The position numbers and the translations under genes were made by a program. Below are positions 33,962-45,299 of a DNA stretch of 64,000 nt, piece by piece. Positions within the stretch are counted from its first letter, which is position 1. Every line of letters begins with the position of its first letter. This stretch comes from Notamacropus eugenii (taxonomy: Eukaryota > Chordata > Mammalia > Diprotodontia > Macropodidae), in the NCBI RefSeq assembly GCF_028372415.1, contig NC_092874.1, positions 330,912,651 to 330,976,650 of the forward strand, in the 5' to 3' direction. The notes under the pieces were generated by a model. The model was given only the letters and a program-made list of their open reading frames with translations. It was not told the origin of the DNA and made no database searches.

Positions 33962-34135
33962 ATTGTTGTTGTTTTCTTGTTTGTCCTTTGTTCTCAAACA
34001 GGATCAATGACATGGAGTGGGAGTGATGTCTTGATTGGCAAGTGAATTGGATTTAAGTGAGTCAGGGATGTACAAAGTCATCAGCCTCACTCTCTCCTCC
34101 AGAGTTGTTGAGTCCAATGGCGGTATCAGTTTAAT
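33962..34135 (+). mobile_element. Second-type marsupial SINE
   Basis: TTGTCCTTTGTTCTCAAACA, GTGATGTCTTGATTGGCAAG, GAATTGGATTTAAGTGAG and CCTCACTCTCTCCTCCAGAG. Same family as 44655-44895 and 58955-59190, distinct from the CAGCTAGGTGG family. Confidence 0.8.
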
Positions 34136-34189
34136 ATGGAGAAAGAAAGAGGGAAGTGTAGAGAATGAGTCCAAGATAGCAGATCTGAA

Positions 34190-34805
34190 TGGACTGAAAG
34201 AATAGTGCTACACAAATTCTTTTTGTCATGGCTATGAATTGGAAATTGAGGATATGCCCATCAGTAGGGGAATGGGTGAACAAGTTATAGTGTATGATTG
34301 CGATGTAATATTACTGTTCTATAAGAAATGACGAGCAGTCAGAAAAAACCTGGAGACTTATATAAGCTGACATTGAGTGAAGTGAGCAGAACCAGGAGAA
34401 CATTGTACACAGTAACAATAACATTGTTCAATGATCAACTTTGATAGACTTAATTCTTCTCAGCAATACAATGATCTAAGACAATTTCAAAAAAGACTCA
34501 TGATGGAAAGAAAATACCATTCACATCCAGAGAAAGAACTATGGAGTCTGAATGCAGATCGAAGCATACTATTTTCTTTTTGTCTTTTGTTTCACGTGGT
34601 TTTCCCTCTTTTTTCTGATTCTTCTTTCACAACATGACTAATATGGACATATATTTAATATGATTGTATATGTATAACCTATATCATAGGTTGTCTTGCC
34701 ATCTTGAGTGGAGGAAGGAGGGAGAAAAAATTTGGAACTCGAAATCTTAAAAAAGTGAATGTTGAAAACTATCTTTATATGTAATTGGAAAAAGTAAAGT
34801 ACTAT
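34190..34805 (+). mobile_element. 5'-truncated L1: ORF2 end and 3' UTR
   Basis: TTTTTGTCATGGCTATGAAT, GGGGAATGGGTGAACAAGTT, GAAGTGAGCAGAACCAGGAG, AGAGAAAGAACTATGGAGTC, GAATGTTGAAAACTATC and TGTAATTGGAAAAAG. Confidence 0.88.
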
Positions 34806-35293
34806 TAAGGTAGGGTGGGGGCGGGGGGGAGAAATGACAGGCAGGGTGATTTCAAAAAAACCTGGAAAGACTTAAAGGAACTAATGCCTAGTGAAGCAAA
34901 TAGAACCAAGAGAATGTGGCACACAGTAACAGCAATATTGTTTGATGATCAATTATGAATGTTTTAGCTGTTCTCAGCAATACAATGAGCCAAGGCAATC
35001 CAAAGGACTCATGATGAAGCATGCTATCCTCCTCCAGAAAAAGAACTGAATACATGCTTTTCCTTCCTTCCTTCCTTCCTACCTTCTTTCTTTCTTTTTT
35101 TCTTCCTTCCTTCCTTCCTTCCTTCCTTCCTTCCTTCCTTCCTTCCTACCTTCTTCTTTCTTTTTTTCTTTCTTCTTTCTTCCTTCTTTCTTTCTTTCTT
35201 TCTTCTCTTTCTTTTCTTTCTTTCTTTCTTCTTTCTTTCTTTCTTTCCTTCCTTCCTTCCTTCCTTCCTTCCTTCCTTCCTTCCTTCCTTCCT

Positions 35294-35361
<68 letters not shown>

Positions 35362-35575
35362 TTCTCCTTCTGTCTGTTTTCACATACAAAATGACTAATA
35401 TGGAAATGTTTTATATGACTGCATATATATATGTAAATGATATTGGACTGCTTACCATTTCAGGGAAGGGAGAGGGGACTGAAGGAGGGAATGAGTAATA
35501 GAATTTGGAACTCAACTATAAAAAATGTTAAAAAGATTTTAATGTGTAATTGGGAGATAATAAAATATTATAAAA
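34806..35575 (+). mobile_element. Second L1 3' tail in tandem, split by a microsatellite
   Basis: Restarts the same 3' region in the same direction (AAACCTGGAAAGACTTAAAG, AACAGCAATATTGTTTGATG) up to 35056. It resumes after the pyrimidine run with CACATACAAAATGACTAATA, GAATTTGGAACTCAACT and TGTAATTGGGAGATAATAAA. Confidence 0.85.
35057..35371 (+). repeat. Long CTTT/CCTT pyrimidine microsatellite
   Basis: About 315 bp of almost uninterrupted pyrimidine, alternating CCTT-rich and CTTT-rich blocks with two single A interruptions. It produces spurious open frames of 125 and 121 residues on the two strands. It lies inside an L1 3' UTR at the place where that L1 family normally has a T-rich stretch. 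Confidence 0.98.
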
Positions 35576-35889
35576 ATGATGCTATACTCAGCAGAAATTA
35601 GAAAGTTTGGGAGGAAGGGTACTTCTTCAGGAGGAGATAATGAGTTCCATTTTAGACATATTAAATTTCAAATGCCTTCCTGACATCTAGGTCCCTCAAA
35701 ATCAGTGCCAATGTTTCCACTATTTCTTCTTAGGTCTGGACAGCAACCAACAAGAGTTAGTGATGTATATCATCCATAGAATTCTTTGCCTTCTTCAGTT
35801 TGCCCTGTCATCCCTATGCTTCTTAGGACTTTGAAACATTAATTAATGTCATATTTTGGCAAAGACTTTTTCAACATTAATGAATTCAG

Positions 35890-36120
35890 TCACATGGATT
35901 TTTTATGTTGAACAAGGAGAAAAATTTAGAGATGCATAGATTATTGGAAAAATTAGATCAGATAAATATATGGCAACTAGTGAATGGGAATGTTAAATAA
36001 TACACATGGTACCTATACAAAAACTGATTATGTCCTAGGGCATAAAATAATCACAAATAAATGTAGATAATAACAATAAAAAATAAACATATTTCCTATA
36101 GACTACAATATAATACAATA
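35890..36120 (+). mobile_element. Possible L1 fragment
   Basis: ACATGGTACCTATACAAAAA and ATGTCCTAGGGCATAAAATA resemble marsupial L1 coding sequence. Short and diverged. Confidence 0.35.
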
Positions 36121-36524
36121 GTTCTAGTTGTGTTTTGGTTGGGGGGTGGATCTCTCTAAAAGTGATCTGTCTTTGGATCCAGGCAGACCTGATCCTGGCT
36201 CATTGTCCAATGTACATCTACTGCCTTGCCTGGTTTCAACTCCACTGAACAAAATGTGCCTTTCAGGACAAGTTCATCACTTCCAATCATGTCACCATGC
36301 TGCTAACTCAAGTCTTAATTAACGTCAGCTCACTCAGCTCCCTCTCCCCTCTGATTGGACAATTGGAGGGTGGAGTAACACTCCTGCCCAAATCTTCCTT
36401 TCTAGAAGTCAGAAACTGGATTTTCAGCTTACTTCACTTTGTTTCTGCTGCTCTGTGTGGTTTCAGCTCCAAAGAACAAGATCACCTTGCATCCTCTGAT
36501 GCCCACCCCACTTTGCTTCCTTTT

Positions 36525-36665
36525 GCCTATTGTTTTCTCCCATTAGATTGTAAGGTCCTTGAGGGCAGAGATCATCTCTCTTTTTCTTAGTTATTTCCCC
36601 AGTGCTTGGTACAGTGTCTGCATAGTAGGAGTTTAATAAATGCATTTTAAAATTGAATTGAATCA
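36525..36665 (+). mobile_element. L2-type 3' end
   Basis: ATTAGATTGTAAGGTCCTTG, GGGCAGAGATCATCTC and TTTAATAAATGCATTTTAAA. The 400 bp before it (36125-36524) is unassigned and could be part of the same old element. Confidence 0.65.
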
Positions 36666-37514
36666 TTCTCACTCCTGAGTAACTTTCAGGAAATCTCAAC
36701 AACGTAAGTTAAATGTGTTTCATATCAATGGAATTCACCCAAAAGTGTGTAATGGAGTCCCTTCTAGAAAGGATAAAATAGGACTATCAACGTACAACAG
36801 GAATATCAGATACAGAACAATTATTTCTTTCATCCACCACAGAAAGTATGTAAAAAACAAATGGTCCAAAAGCATAAGTTGACAAATGTAGAAAAAAGAA
36901 TCATCAAATGGTAACCTATTACAATTATTATATTCTCCCAGGAAGTACAGTCCAAATATAAGATAACTGAGCAGATATTTACAATACTTCATATTTACTT
37001 TGGACTTAAATTGTCTGAATAACTCACTTATGGATCTTCTAGTCAACCACGGCAGAGAATTGGCTTTCTTTTGTCCTTTGCTTGCTGAATCCTCCAGATA
37101 ATGATGTGTTTCTCTTAGAAATAATTATGGGAAGTCACTTTCCCTGGGCAGCCAGCACTTAACTCTGTACTTCTCTAGATAGTCACCAAGGCTGAAAACG
37201 TCTCAGGATTGCTCTTTATCAACCTATGCTTAGGGATGGAAACAGAAAGGAGAAGGCAACCATGGACTCCGGCTCACCAAGATAGACGTGTGTTTCTGCT
37301 TCTAAAATTTATAATCTTTCACATGTTTAAAGAGAAATGGGCAATGAAAACAGTTTACCAAATGCTTTTTATTTTGAGCACAACAGTCCTAAAATCTAAA
37401 CTAGAGAAAGATAAATCTGAGAGAGAATTATAGTCCAAAGCCACTAATAAATAAAAATGTATAAAAGATTTTAGAAAACAATCCACAGGAACATATACAA
37501 AAATTATTCATCAT
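36666..37514. other. Unassigned AT-rich DNA
   Basis: No gene recognised; the 103-residue minus frame at 36735-37046 has no domain. Confidence 0.4.
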
Positions 37515-37745
37515 GCATGCATGGAGTAGCGGATACTAAGATTCTCATGGAACCAGAAAGACCTGGGATCAAGTCCTACTTCTCACACATTAGCTGTGTA
37601 ATCTTTGTCAAGTCACTTAAACTCCCAAAGACTATAAGTTACAGAAAAGTTAATGACACGCATTGGTAGAGAGAGATTCTTTAGGCAGGGGTTGTCTCTA
37701 CCCTTGAAATCATGGGTCTAGTTCCTATTCCCTATGATTAAACTG
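37515..37745 (+). mobile_element. SINE with tRNA-like head and a distinct tail
   Basis: GGAACCAGAAAGACCTGGGA, TCAAGTCACTTAAACTCCC, then AGACTATAAGTTACAGAAAA and TGAAATCATGGGTCTAG. The tail matches 41055-41285, not the main SINE family. Confidence 0.65.
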
Positions 37746-37885
37746 AATATATATCAGGAATGGAAGGATTGTTAACATTTGGAAAACAGGTGATATAATT
37801 AATCTCTTGAATTATTAATTCAAAATTTCTCTATTATAGCATATATCTATATATAGTATACTATTTTTTTTCCAATAGTGATTTA

Positions 37886-38095
37886 TTGCTGTTGAGTGAT
37901 TTTAGTTGTCTCTGACTCTATGACCTCATTTGGGGTCTTTTTGGCAAAGATACTAGAGTGGTTTGCTATTTCCTTCTCTAGCTCATTTTACAGATGAGGA
38001 AACTGAGGCAAACAGGTGTAAGTGGCTTGTCCAGAGTCATATATCTAGTAAGAATCTAAGACCAGATTTGAACTGAGGTCATCCTGACTTTAGGG
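37886..38095 (-). mobile_element. tRNA-headed marsupial SINE, antisense
   Basis: TGACCTCATTTGGGGTCTTT, GAGGAAACTGAGGCAAACAG, CAGAGTCATATATCTAGTAA. Its tRNA head is decayed. Confidence 0.85.
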
Positions 38096-38959
38096 AGGAG
38101 GTGACATAAGTGTAAGCCAGATATTCTGCTGTGAGAGATAAGATACTTTGATTAGTCTTTGGGCTGAGTAGAACCTTGCACTCCCTGCGGTCTTATTTGT
38201 GGTGATAGGTAGGGAAATGAGGAATTCCTTCAACTATTAGAGAATTAGGGGTATCCTTTCTATTTTATTTCAAGTCCCTTTCCACTGAACTATGTTTGGG
38301 ATCACTTTCATCAAGGGTGGAAGGAGGGTGGTGCTGACCAGTTAGTAATTCTAGTTCCTTACACATTTGTTAAAGTAGGGAAGTTGATCACTGTGGTTAT
38401 TGGTCAATATGAAATATCTTTGTAGAAGAGGACCATCTTGCCCACTTTTAGGGAAATCCTAGACAGGAGTCCTATTAAGGTTTGTTTTAGAGATTTCCCT
38501 GGAAATCTGAGATGAGGACAATATCAAAGAGAAAAGCAGACCTCATCCACATATAATTCTGGTGCCTTGTGTGGCCCTTCCCATGGGTCATAGTAGGTAT
38601 AGCCTTGCTTGCATACAAGAGATGGCATCAGATATACCATCTAGGAGAGGTCTTGCCTCCCTTCCCACCTGTTTTTGTATGGCTATAAGAAGCATTATTT
38701 TTGCATTTTAAAATAAATGTTTCTTGTATTTTAAAATATAAAAACGTTCTTAGCTTGGACAGTACTAAAACAGGATCTAAAACTAGGTGAGCCCTAGTTT
38801 GCTTACCCTTGATCTAAGAAATGGATGATCAGAAAAAGTGGACTGTGTTTGTAGCAAGAGCATATATGGAATAGCAAATGGACAGCCTTAGTGAGGCCCA
38901 TAATTTTAAAAGATCTAGAGGAAGAACCTAGCATGTTGAGTCAACCCCTCTACTACTTA
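38096..38959. other. Unassigned DNA
   Basis: No gene recognised. A TATAAGAAGC box near 38682 and an AATAAA near 38713 lie in an AT-rich stretch; they may belong to an old LTR, but I see no clear borders. Confidence 0.35.
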
Positions 38960-39065
38960 CTATCTTGATTATCACAGCATGGCAATTAAACTCTCTGGAC
39001 CTCAGTTTCTTATTTGTAAAATGAAGAGGTTGGAACAAATGGTCTTTAAGGTTGCTTTTAATTTA
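38960..39065 (+). mobile_element. MIR fragment
   Basis: GGACCTCAGTTTCTTATTTG followed by TAAAATGAAGAGGTTGGAAC. Confidence 0.65.
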
Positions 39066-40164
39066 AAACTGATCTCAATGGAAGATTTATGGGAGGAAAT
39101 ATATAAGAATCCTATAAGATAAGTATGGATAGCTCTGAAGTTTATTTTGGGAGGGATTATTCATGTTGATGAGATCAAGGATCCACTCAAGAACTCAAAG
39201 TATAAACTTTATCAATGAAAAGGGAAAAAAGAAAAATCAAAGGATTATGAGCTTAGGGAGTGGGTAGCACAAATAAATATTTTGCCTTATAAACTACTGG
39301 AACACAAACACTGCTCTATAGAAGAATATGCTGACAACATGCAAATTATTTTGCAAGTAAACACATTGTCTTCTTACTTATTCAGATGAATATTTCCCTT
39401 TGGGAAAATCCTTACTGCTTTAGGAGCAATTATGTTTCTCCTCCAAACACCACAGAACTGGAAAAGTACCGAAGTTTCTGGTTTAAGTACTCAATGCAAT
39501 TTTCGACTGTATGATGTGGGATGGAAAGAAATAGTACTTGAATCCCGTCTTCATTCCACAAGCCACATAAGGGTCAACTCCAAGGAAAGAGAGTTTCCAC
39601 ATTGCCCTACTCCTGTGCTCTGAACTTAGTTACCCTTCAACAAACTCCAAGAGACATTTTAACTTCTGTAATTTGGCCAAATCCATCTCCGTAACAGAAG
39701 AGTCTACAGGATGCCAAAGGTAGTAGTGATTTATTTCATGAGAACCACACGTCCTTGGTAAATAGGCTTAGCTTCTATTTGCCAAAGCTCCTAGAAGTGA
39801 GGTGAGGTTTGCTAACTGTGGTCAGGAAGGGCCCAATTTTGAATGATTTCCTGACCAATGTGTTGAACCACTCTACCTGGTAATTAAAAACAAAAACTCC
39901 AAATACACAACCCATCAAACACAGAAAACCCTTCAGGAAAGTCCTGCTAATGTCCGGTGCCTCACTTCCTTAACAAGGCTTGCTTGTAAATCTACTTTGA
40001 TTTTTTTCACTTCTCCATAAATGAAACCATCATTTCTAACCCCTGTGATTGATTCTGCCCCTATGACAGAAAATGGATTTGATTTATCCTGCTAAATATA
40101 TTCATTGAGTTTCTTTTTTTCTCCCAAGTGCGTGTCCTTTCATAAAGTGCTGGAACTGATTCCA
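39066..40164. other. Unassigned non-coding DNA
   Basis: No gene or repeat I can name. The 63-residue frame at 39432-39623 has no domain. Confidence 0.4.
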
Positions 40165-40292
40165 TTGGGACCTAGGTTTCAGGGTGATACACTTGTCCAA
40201 GGTCACATAGAAAGAAAGCAAGCAAGTAAAGATTCAACGCTAGGCCCTCTGTCTGGACAAATCCAGTGCTCTTTCCACTACACCATGTTGGT
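40165..40292 (-). mobile_element. MIR fragment, antisense
   Basis: CAAGGTCACATAGAAAGAAA and GTGCTCTTTCCACTACACCA. Confidence 0.7.
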
Positions 40293-40504
40293 TTTGACTT
40301 GCCTGTCCCTGTGATCTGTCAGTGAGTAGTGGATTGGCCTAAAGGAGACTAATAAGGTTAGACTAGTCATTTAACTTTCACACATCTGCAACATGGCAGG
40401 GAAATTTCTAGTTCAAAAAGACATGTTGATCACATATGTGCCTATTTGCCATATTGATATATGTTAAAATCAAGTTGATGTCAACATAAAAATATAACGA
40501 TACT

Positions 40505-40738
40505 ATTGCTATTCGGTTATGTCCAACTCCATGACCCCATCTGAGGTTTTCTTGGTAAAGACAGTGGAGTGATTTACCATTTGTTTCTCCAGATCATTGT
40601 ACAGATGAGGAAACTGAGGCAAACAGGGTCCAGAGTCACATACACAGTAAATCTGGTCTGAGGTCAGATTTGAGATCAGAAAGTCAAATCTTCCTGACTC
40701 CAGGCTCAATGCACTATCTACTGTACCACCTGGCTACC
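40505..40738 (-). mobile_element. tRNA-headed marsupial SINE, antisense
   Basis: CTCCATGACCCCATCTGAGG, GAGGAAACTGAGGCAAACAG ... GCACTATCTACTGTACCACC. It stands head-to-head with the next SINE, 31 bp away. Confidence 0.88.
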
Positions 40739-40769
40739 TCACAAAGTAGCTGACAGTTTTTGGATTTTT

Positions 40770-41025
40770 GCAGTTAGGTAAGCAAAGTGGATAGAGTACT
40801 GGACCAGGAATCAGGAAGACCTGAATTCCAATCTAGCCTCAGAAACATACCAGCTATGTGTCCCTGAGCAAGTCACTTTCCATTTGCCTGCCTCAGTTTC
40901 CTCATCTGCAAAAGGGGGATAAAAGTAGCTACCTTCCAGCATTGTTGTATGATATCTGTAAAGTAATTAACATATTGCCTGACACAAAGTAGGTACTTAA
41001 CGAATGTTTATTTTCTTTCTCCTAT
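40770..41025 (+). mobile_element. tRNA-headed SINE with MIR-like tail
   Basis: GCAGTTAGGTAAGCAAAGTG head, GAGCAAGTCACTTTCCATT, CCTCAGTTTCCTCATCTGC and a GTAGGTACTTAACGAATGTT tail. Confidence 0.85.
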
Positions 41026-41054
41026 TAAGTAGTCTATAAGAAAACAAAAAAGCA

Positions 41055-41285
41055 CAGCACTTGGCATAGTGGGCCTTAGATTCAGGAAAAGCTGGGTTCG
41101 TGTCCTGACTCTGGCACAGCTTAGCTATGTGACCATGGGGCAAGGCACTGAACCTCTGGCATGTTTGGCACACTCTCTAAGACTGTAAATAATAGCTGAG
41201 TTGCTGACCGTCTCTAGGAGAGGGCGTTTTAATGCTGGGTGCTCCTTGCACCAATGCAATCACAGGTCTAGACCAAAATTTTAAA
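41055..41285 (+). mobile_element. SINE with tRNA-like head and a distinct tail
   Basis: CTTGGCATAGTGGGCCTTAG, GCTATGTGACCATGGGGCAA, CTCTCTAAGACTGTAAATAA and ATGCAATCACAGGTCTAGAC. Companion of 37515-37745. Confidence 0.7.
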
Positions 41286-41641
41286 AAATATATATTAAGG
41301 GTCTGAAAAAAAGCTGGAATGTTAGGCTTAGCACTATCTTGGCCAAGACTTTGTTAAGTAAAAATTTGCAAAGTACTTGTGTCATATGCTCCATGAGGAC
41401 ATTACCTTGCTCTCACAGCCCAATAAGATCTACATGCAGCCAAGGTGATTTAAGGATAGGACGTTGACCTTTGCTCCTTATTTGATTGGCTATCTTAGAT
41501 TGGAGTGAGACTTTTCGAATTATTTTTGCCCCAATTTCTTCAGTCTATTGGTCATATGAACCTTTTCTTTGTAGCTAAAACAGGATCTCTTTTTTTTCTT
41601 CCTTTCCTCTGTTCCCCTCCCCCAGACAACACACACACACA

Positions 41642-41679
<38 letters not shown>

Positions 41680-42604
41680 GACACAAAAACCCCAGCAGTC
41701 CCTGAGAACATCCATCTCTCTGCTGAAACCTCTAAACAACACCAAGGTACATTTTTAGAATTTGTCCCCCCACCCCCATCCTTTTTTTCCAGCATTATCC
41801 AAAAAGCCTGATACACAGTTGAACTAAAGACTGGAGGGAACATTTATCAAATCTGATTCTATTACAGACTCAGCCCAGCACACATATGGAAGTCATTTCC
41901 TGGTAGAGTGGACCATGAGCATAGCAGGCAGACAGAAGTCAATAGAGTCTCTCCTCCCTTACTCCACATTAGCAGTCTCAAATGGCCAGATAATGAGAGT
42001 GTGACTGCAAGTGAAAGTGTTTATGTGTTTATATGACCACAGATATGTGCCTTCTGTGACAGATCTCTTATTTCACCTTGTATCTTCTACAGACAACAAA
42101 TAAGAACTTGGTGATGAAAACTGGGAGTCTGAGATGTTGGGATGTTCTGGAGTGGGGGAAAGAGAGATACATGAACAGAGAGGCAGGGGAGAGAAACAGA
42201 TAGAGACAGAGAATCACAGATCCAGAGAAAGGTGTGATGTACTTCTCTTTGAGAAAGAAAATATTTCCTCTTCCAGAATCGGACAAAATGAAACTTTAGA
42301 AAACTCTTTCTCCACTGTTTTCTTAAACTTATTTATGGTTTTGTTACATCTCAGGAGAATTACAACGTCATATAAACTGCCAACTTCCTGGAATGTGAAT
42401 TTACTCCCCTAAATCCACTCATCACAAATCTAATTGCCAAAGCTTGGATAAAGATACATATGATTTACTCTCTCATGGAACATGATGTAGCCTTATATCA
42501 TGGTTACTTATGTCCACTTAATATCAGTCGAATTTAATTCATATTTTTTAAAGTACCTATTCCAGACAAGGCATCATTAAATCACAAATAAAGCCAATCT
42601 CAGA
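41286..42604. other. Unassigned DNA with a (CA)n run
   Basis: No gene recognised. The 92- and 72-residue frames at 42068-42412 lie on opposite strands of purine-rich sequence and have no domain. Confidence 0.45.
41629..41678 (+). repeat. (CA)n microsatellite
   Basis: Imperfect CA repeat with one TA interruption. Confidence 0.95.
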
Positions 42605-42725
42605 GTTGAGAATATCTGGGTATGAATTGTGTCACTTAAAATACTGACTGTGTGACCCTGGGCAAGTCATTACCTCTTGGTGCTTCAGGGAACTATCTAA
42701 GACTTTAAGTTGAAAAACCATTGCT
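42605..42725 (+). mobile_element. Fragment of the distinct-tail SINE
   Basis: GACTGTGTGACCCTGGGCAA, CTATCTAAGACTTTAAGTTG match the middle of 37515-37745 and 41055-41285. Confidence 0.6.
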
Positions 42726-44073
42726 TTTCTTCATTGGTAAATGAAATTTTTTTTCACTAGAAACTCCCTATTGCTATGAAATCAGAGTTGACTTCTACAC
42801 CCTAATGGAAAGAAATTGTAAGATGGTTAAATGGGTCCACTTAAGTTTCCTTATGATGTCTCATAGTATGGAAGTGATCCTGGGTTCTCAGAGGTGGGTC
42901 CTTCCAAGCTGAAAAGGCTTTAGGTGAAGATCTGGCAATGGTTTTTGTGTCTATCTGTCAGCTGAGATTTAGCCTATCTAAATTCAGAGGCTCATCACTA
43001 TGTTGGTTACAAGGTGATAAGTTTTGGAATCACAAAAACGCTAGAAGGTACTAAAATTACCTATGTCTGTAGGTAGTGGAATGGCCCACATGGACAATTC
43101 CTTGAAGTATGGCCACCAGGGAGCACTGTGGGCATTAGCCAAGTTGCCTTTCCCTTTCAATCAGCATCCTCAGAGCTTAATCTATGTAGGAAATAAAATG
43201 AATTGTAGTCTAAAACTAATATGTATTAATGTACTTTTCCCAGCCCACCTCTCAATCAATGTTAATATGAAAAACAGAATTCAAGAAGCTCTTAAGCAGA
43301 TGCAATTACGACTCTTGGAAATATCAAGATATGTTCAAAAGCTGTACTAGGTGAAGATGAAATAAGACTTAAGTTGATTTTCAGGAAACTTTATAATCTA
43401 AAATACAGAATGGAATCCATAGACAAATAACTATGATACCAGACAAAACTGGTAATTGCAAAGATGAGGCTTTCAGAAATTTGAGAAAGGGCAGATCACT
43501 TGTATAGAGAAGACACCACAGAAAAGTAGTATCACTAAACTGCATACTCAGAAAAGGGGGAGTTTTCAACAGGTATTAGGAGAGAGAGAGGAAGAAACAG
43601 AGAGAGTGAAATCCATTTCAGGTTTAATGTCATTCCATGAGCCAGGGGAGAAAAAAGGGTAATTATTACCTGGGAATGGGGAGTTGAAATTTAAGAAAAG
43701 ATGAAATCTAAAAGGCCAGACTGAGTCAGCACCCGAAGTGATTATGGTACCAGTATTCAAGGGATGACAAAAAGGGACAAACCAGTGATGATCAGAGTTC
43801 AGAAACGATTGATTCTCCTAAAGATTAAGGAACCAAAATGAAGCGAATATAAAGAGTTGTCACTATCCAAATTCAAATAGCTTCCCAGAATTTTAGCTCT
43901 TTTATTACAAAGGCTTTCATTCTCTGATCCTGGATAGACCTCTGAGTGGTCTGAAAGTAGGCTTCATCACCTCCAGATGACACATCAACTCTGCAAAAGT
44001 TGTAGGCTCATTCATATGGGGAAACAGCATGAGCAAAGACAACAAGGATCTCAGAGAACAGAAAGAAGAAAGT
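42726..44073. other. Unassigned non-coding DNA
   Basis: No gene recognised; the 95-residue frame at 43063-43350 shows no known domain. Confidence 0.4.
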
Positions 44074-44075
44074 GA

Positions 44076-44108
<33 letters not shown>

Positions 44109-44120
44109 TGTGTGTGTGTG
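44074..44120 (+). repeat. (GT)n microsatellite
   Basis: GT repeat with one TA interruption. Confidence 0.95.
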
Positions 44121-44654
44121 AGCATGTGATAGTGGTGGTCCTGATGGTAATTGTATGATCCAATTTGAAACACAGAGTACATGAATCAAATTAATGTGAA
44201 ACTAGTCTAGAAAGATAGGTTGACTCCCTGTCCTGTCTCTTGGTAGGATGTTAATACATTATTCTCTTATTTTCACAATTAGTCAGTGGTTATTAAATCA
44301 AAGACTAGACACACTGTAAATAAGCTATTAAAGAAGAAGAAAAACATAATCCATCTTTTTCCATATAAAGAGACTGGTTCTTTCCCCTAGCCTGCCACCT
44401 GGAATACTCCCCTCTCACTTATGGGCATCCAGAACAGCTATTCCAAGATTAATATCTGAAATAATAGAAGAATTATGCCCCTAAGAGCTTGCACTGGATT
44501 TAACATTTGGGGCCCTTGCTGTAGATTGTTCTAGTGTTTAAATAAAAGTCAAACTTTAAGGATCTTCTCCTCTACCAGACCGATATTTTTGTGATGGTAA
44601 ATTAGGACCTGTTTTGTTTCAATTTTTACCTCGCCCTTCATCATTGAAATGGCA

Positions 44655-44895
44655 GAGCCTCAGGAGGCTAGGGAAAGACCTATTTAGACAATTTAAAAAG
44701 ACAGGGTCATCCACTGCAACTCAGGCAGTTGACTTGATTTACGTCTTGCCACTGGACTCCAGTGACTCTGGAGGAGAGAGTGAGGCTGATGACTTCGCAA
44801 AGGTCTGCCTCGCTTAAATCCAGTTCACTCAAAAGTCAAGACATCACCCAATGATTTCATTGATTCTCTTTGAGAATGATGGATAAGCAACAGCA
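44655..44895 (-). mobile_element. Second-type marsupial SINE, antisense
   Basis: Plus strand reads CACTGGACTCCAGTGACTCT, GGAGGAGAGAGTGAGGCTGA and CAAAAGTCAAGACATCACCC, the reverse complement of the family at 33962. The frame at 44614-44817 is a SINE artefact. Confidence 0.8.
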
Positions 44896-45299
44896 AGTCA
44901 ATAGTCAGTCCAGCCCTCTCTCTTATCCTCTGTTTCCTGTCTAACACAAGCAATACTGTGCTGATTGGGAGTGGTCATCGAAATATGCAAATATAGATCC
45001 AAGCATGAATGCAGAAGAATAAAGAGGAGAGAAGTACCTAGACAGAAAGCAGAATACAATACACAATAAGAAACAGTGTTTATTTTTCTTTATGATCTCT
45101 ATGTGCATATTAATGATGCTGGATCCATACAGTTCTTTCCAGGGAAGAAAGCCTGAAAAGATTTCCTACATTACACTTGTGTGAGTCTTTGATCTGGTTA
45201 TCTCATAGAACTTTAAATCTGGGACCCTTTTCTAGCATATGTTTACAGGTATCATGAAAGGCATTCATCGTCAAGAAAGTCTTGAAAGTCCTAGAGCTT
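44896..45299. other. Unassigned non-coding DNA
   Basis: Nothing recognised. Confidence 0.4.

Noticed and set aside
35021..35398. Open frames of 125 and 121 residues on opposite strands
   Set aside because: Pure translation of a CTTT/CCTT microsatellite; low-complexity F/L/S/P and K/E/R only.
44614..44817. 67-residue plus frame
   Set aside because: Coincides with an antisense second-type SINE.
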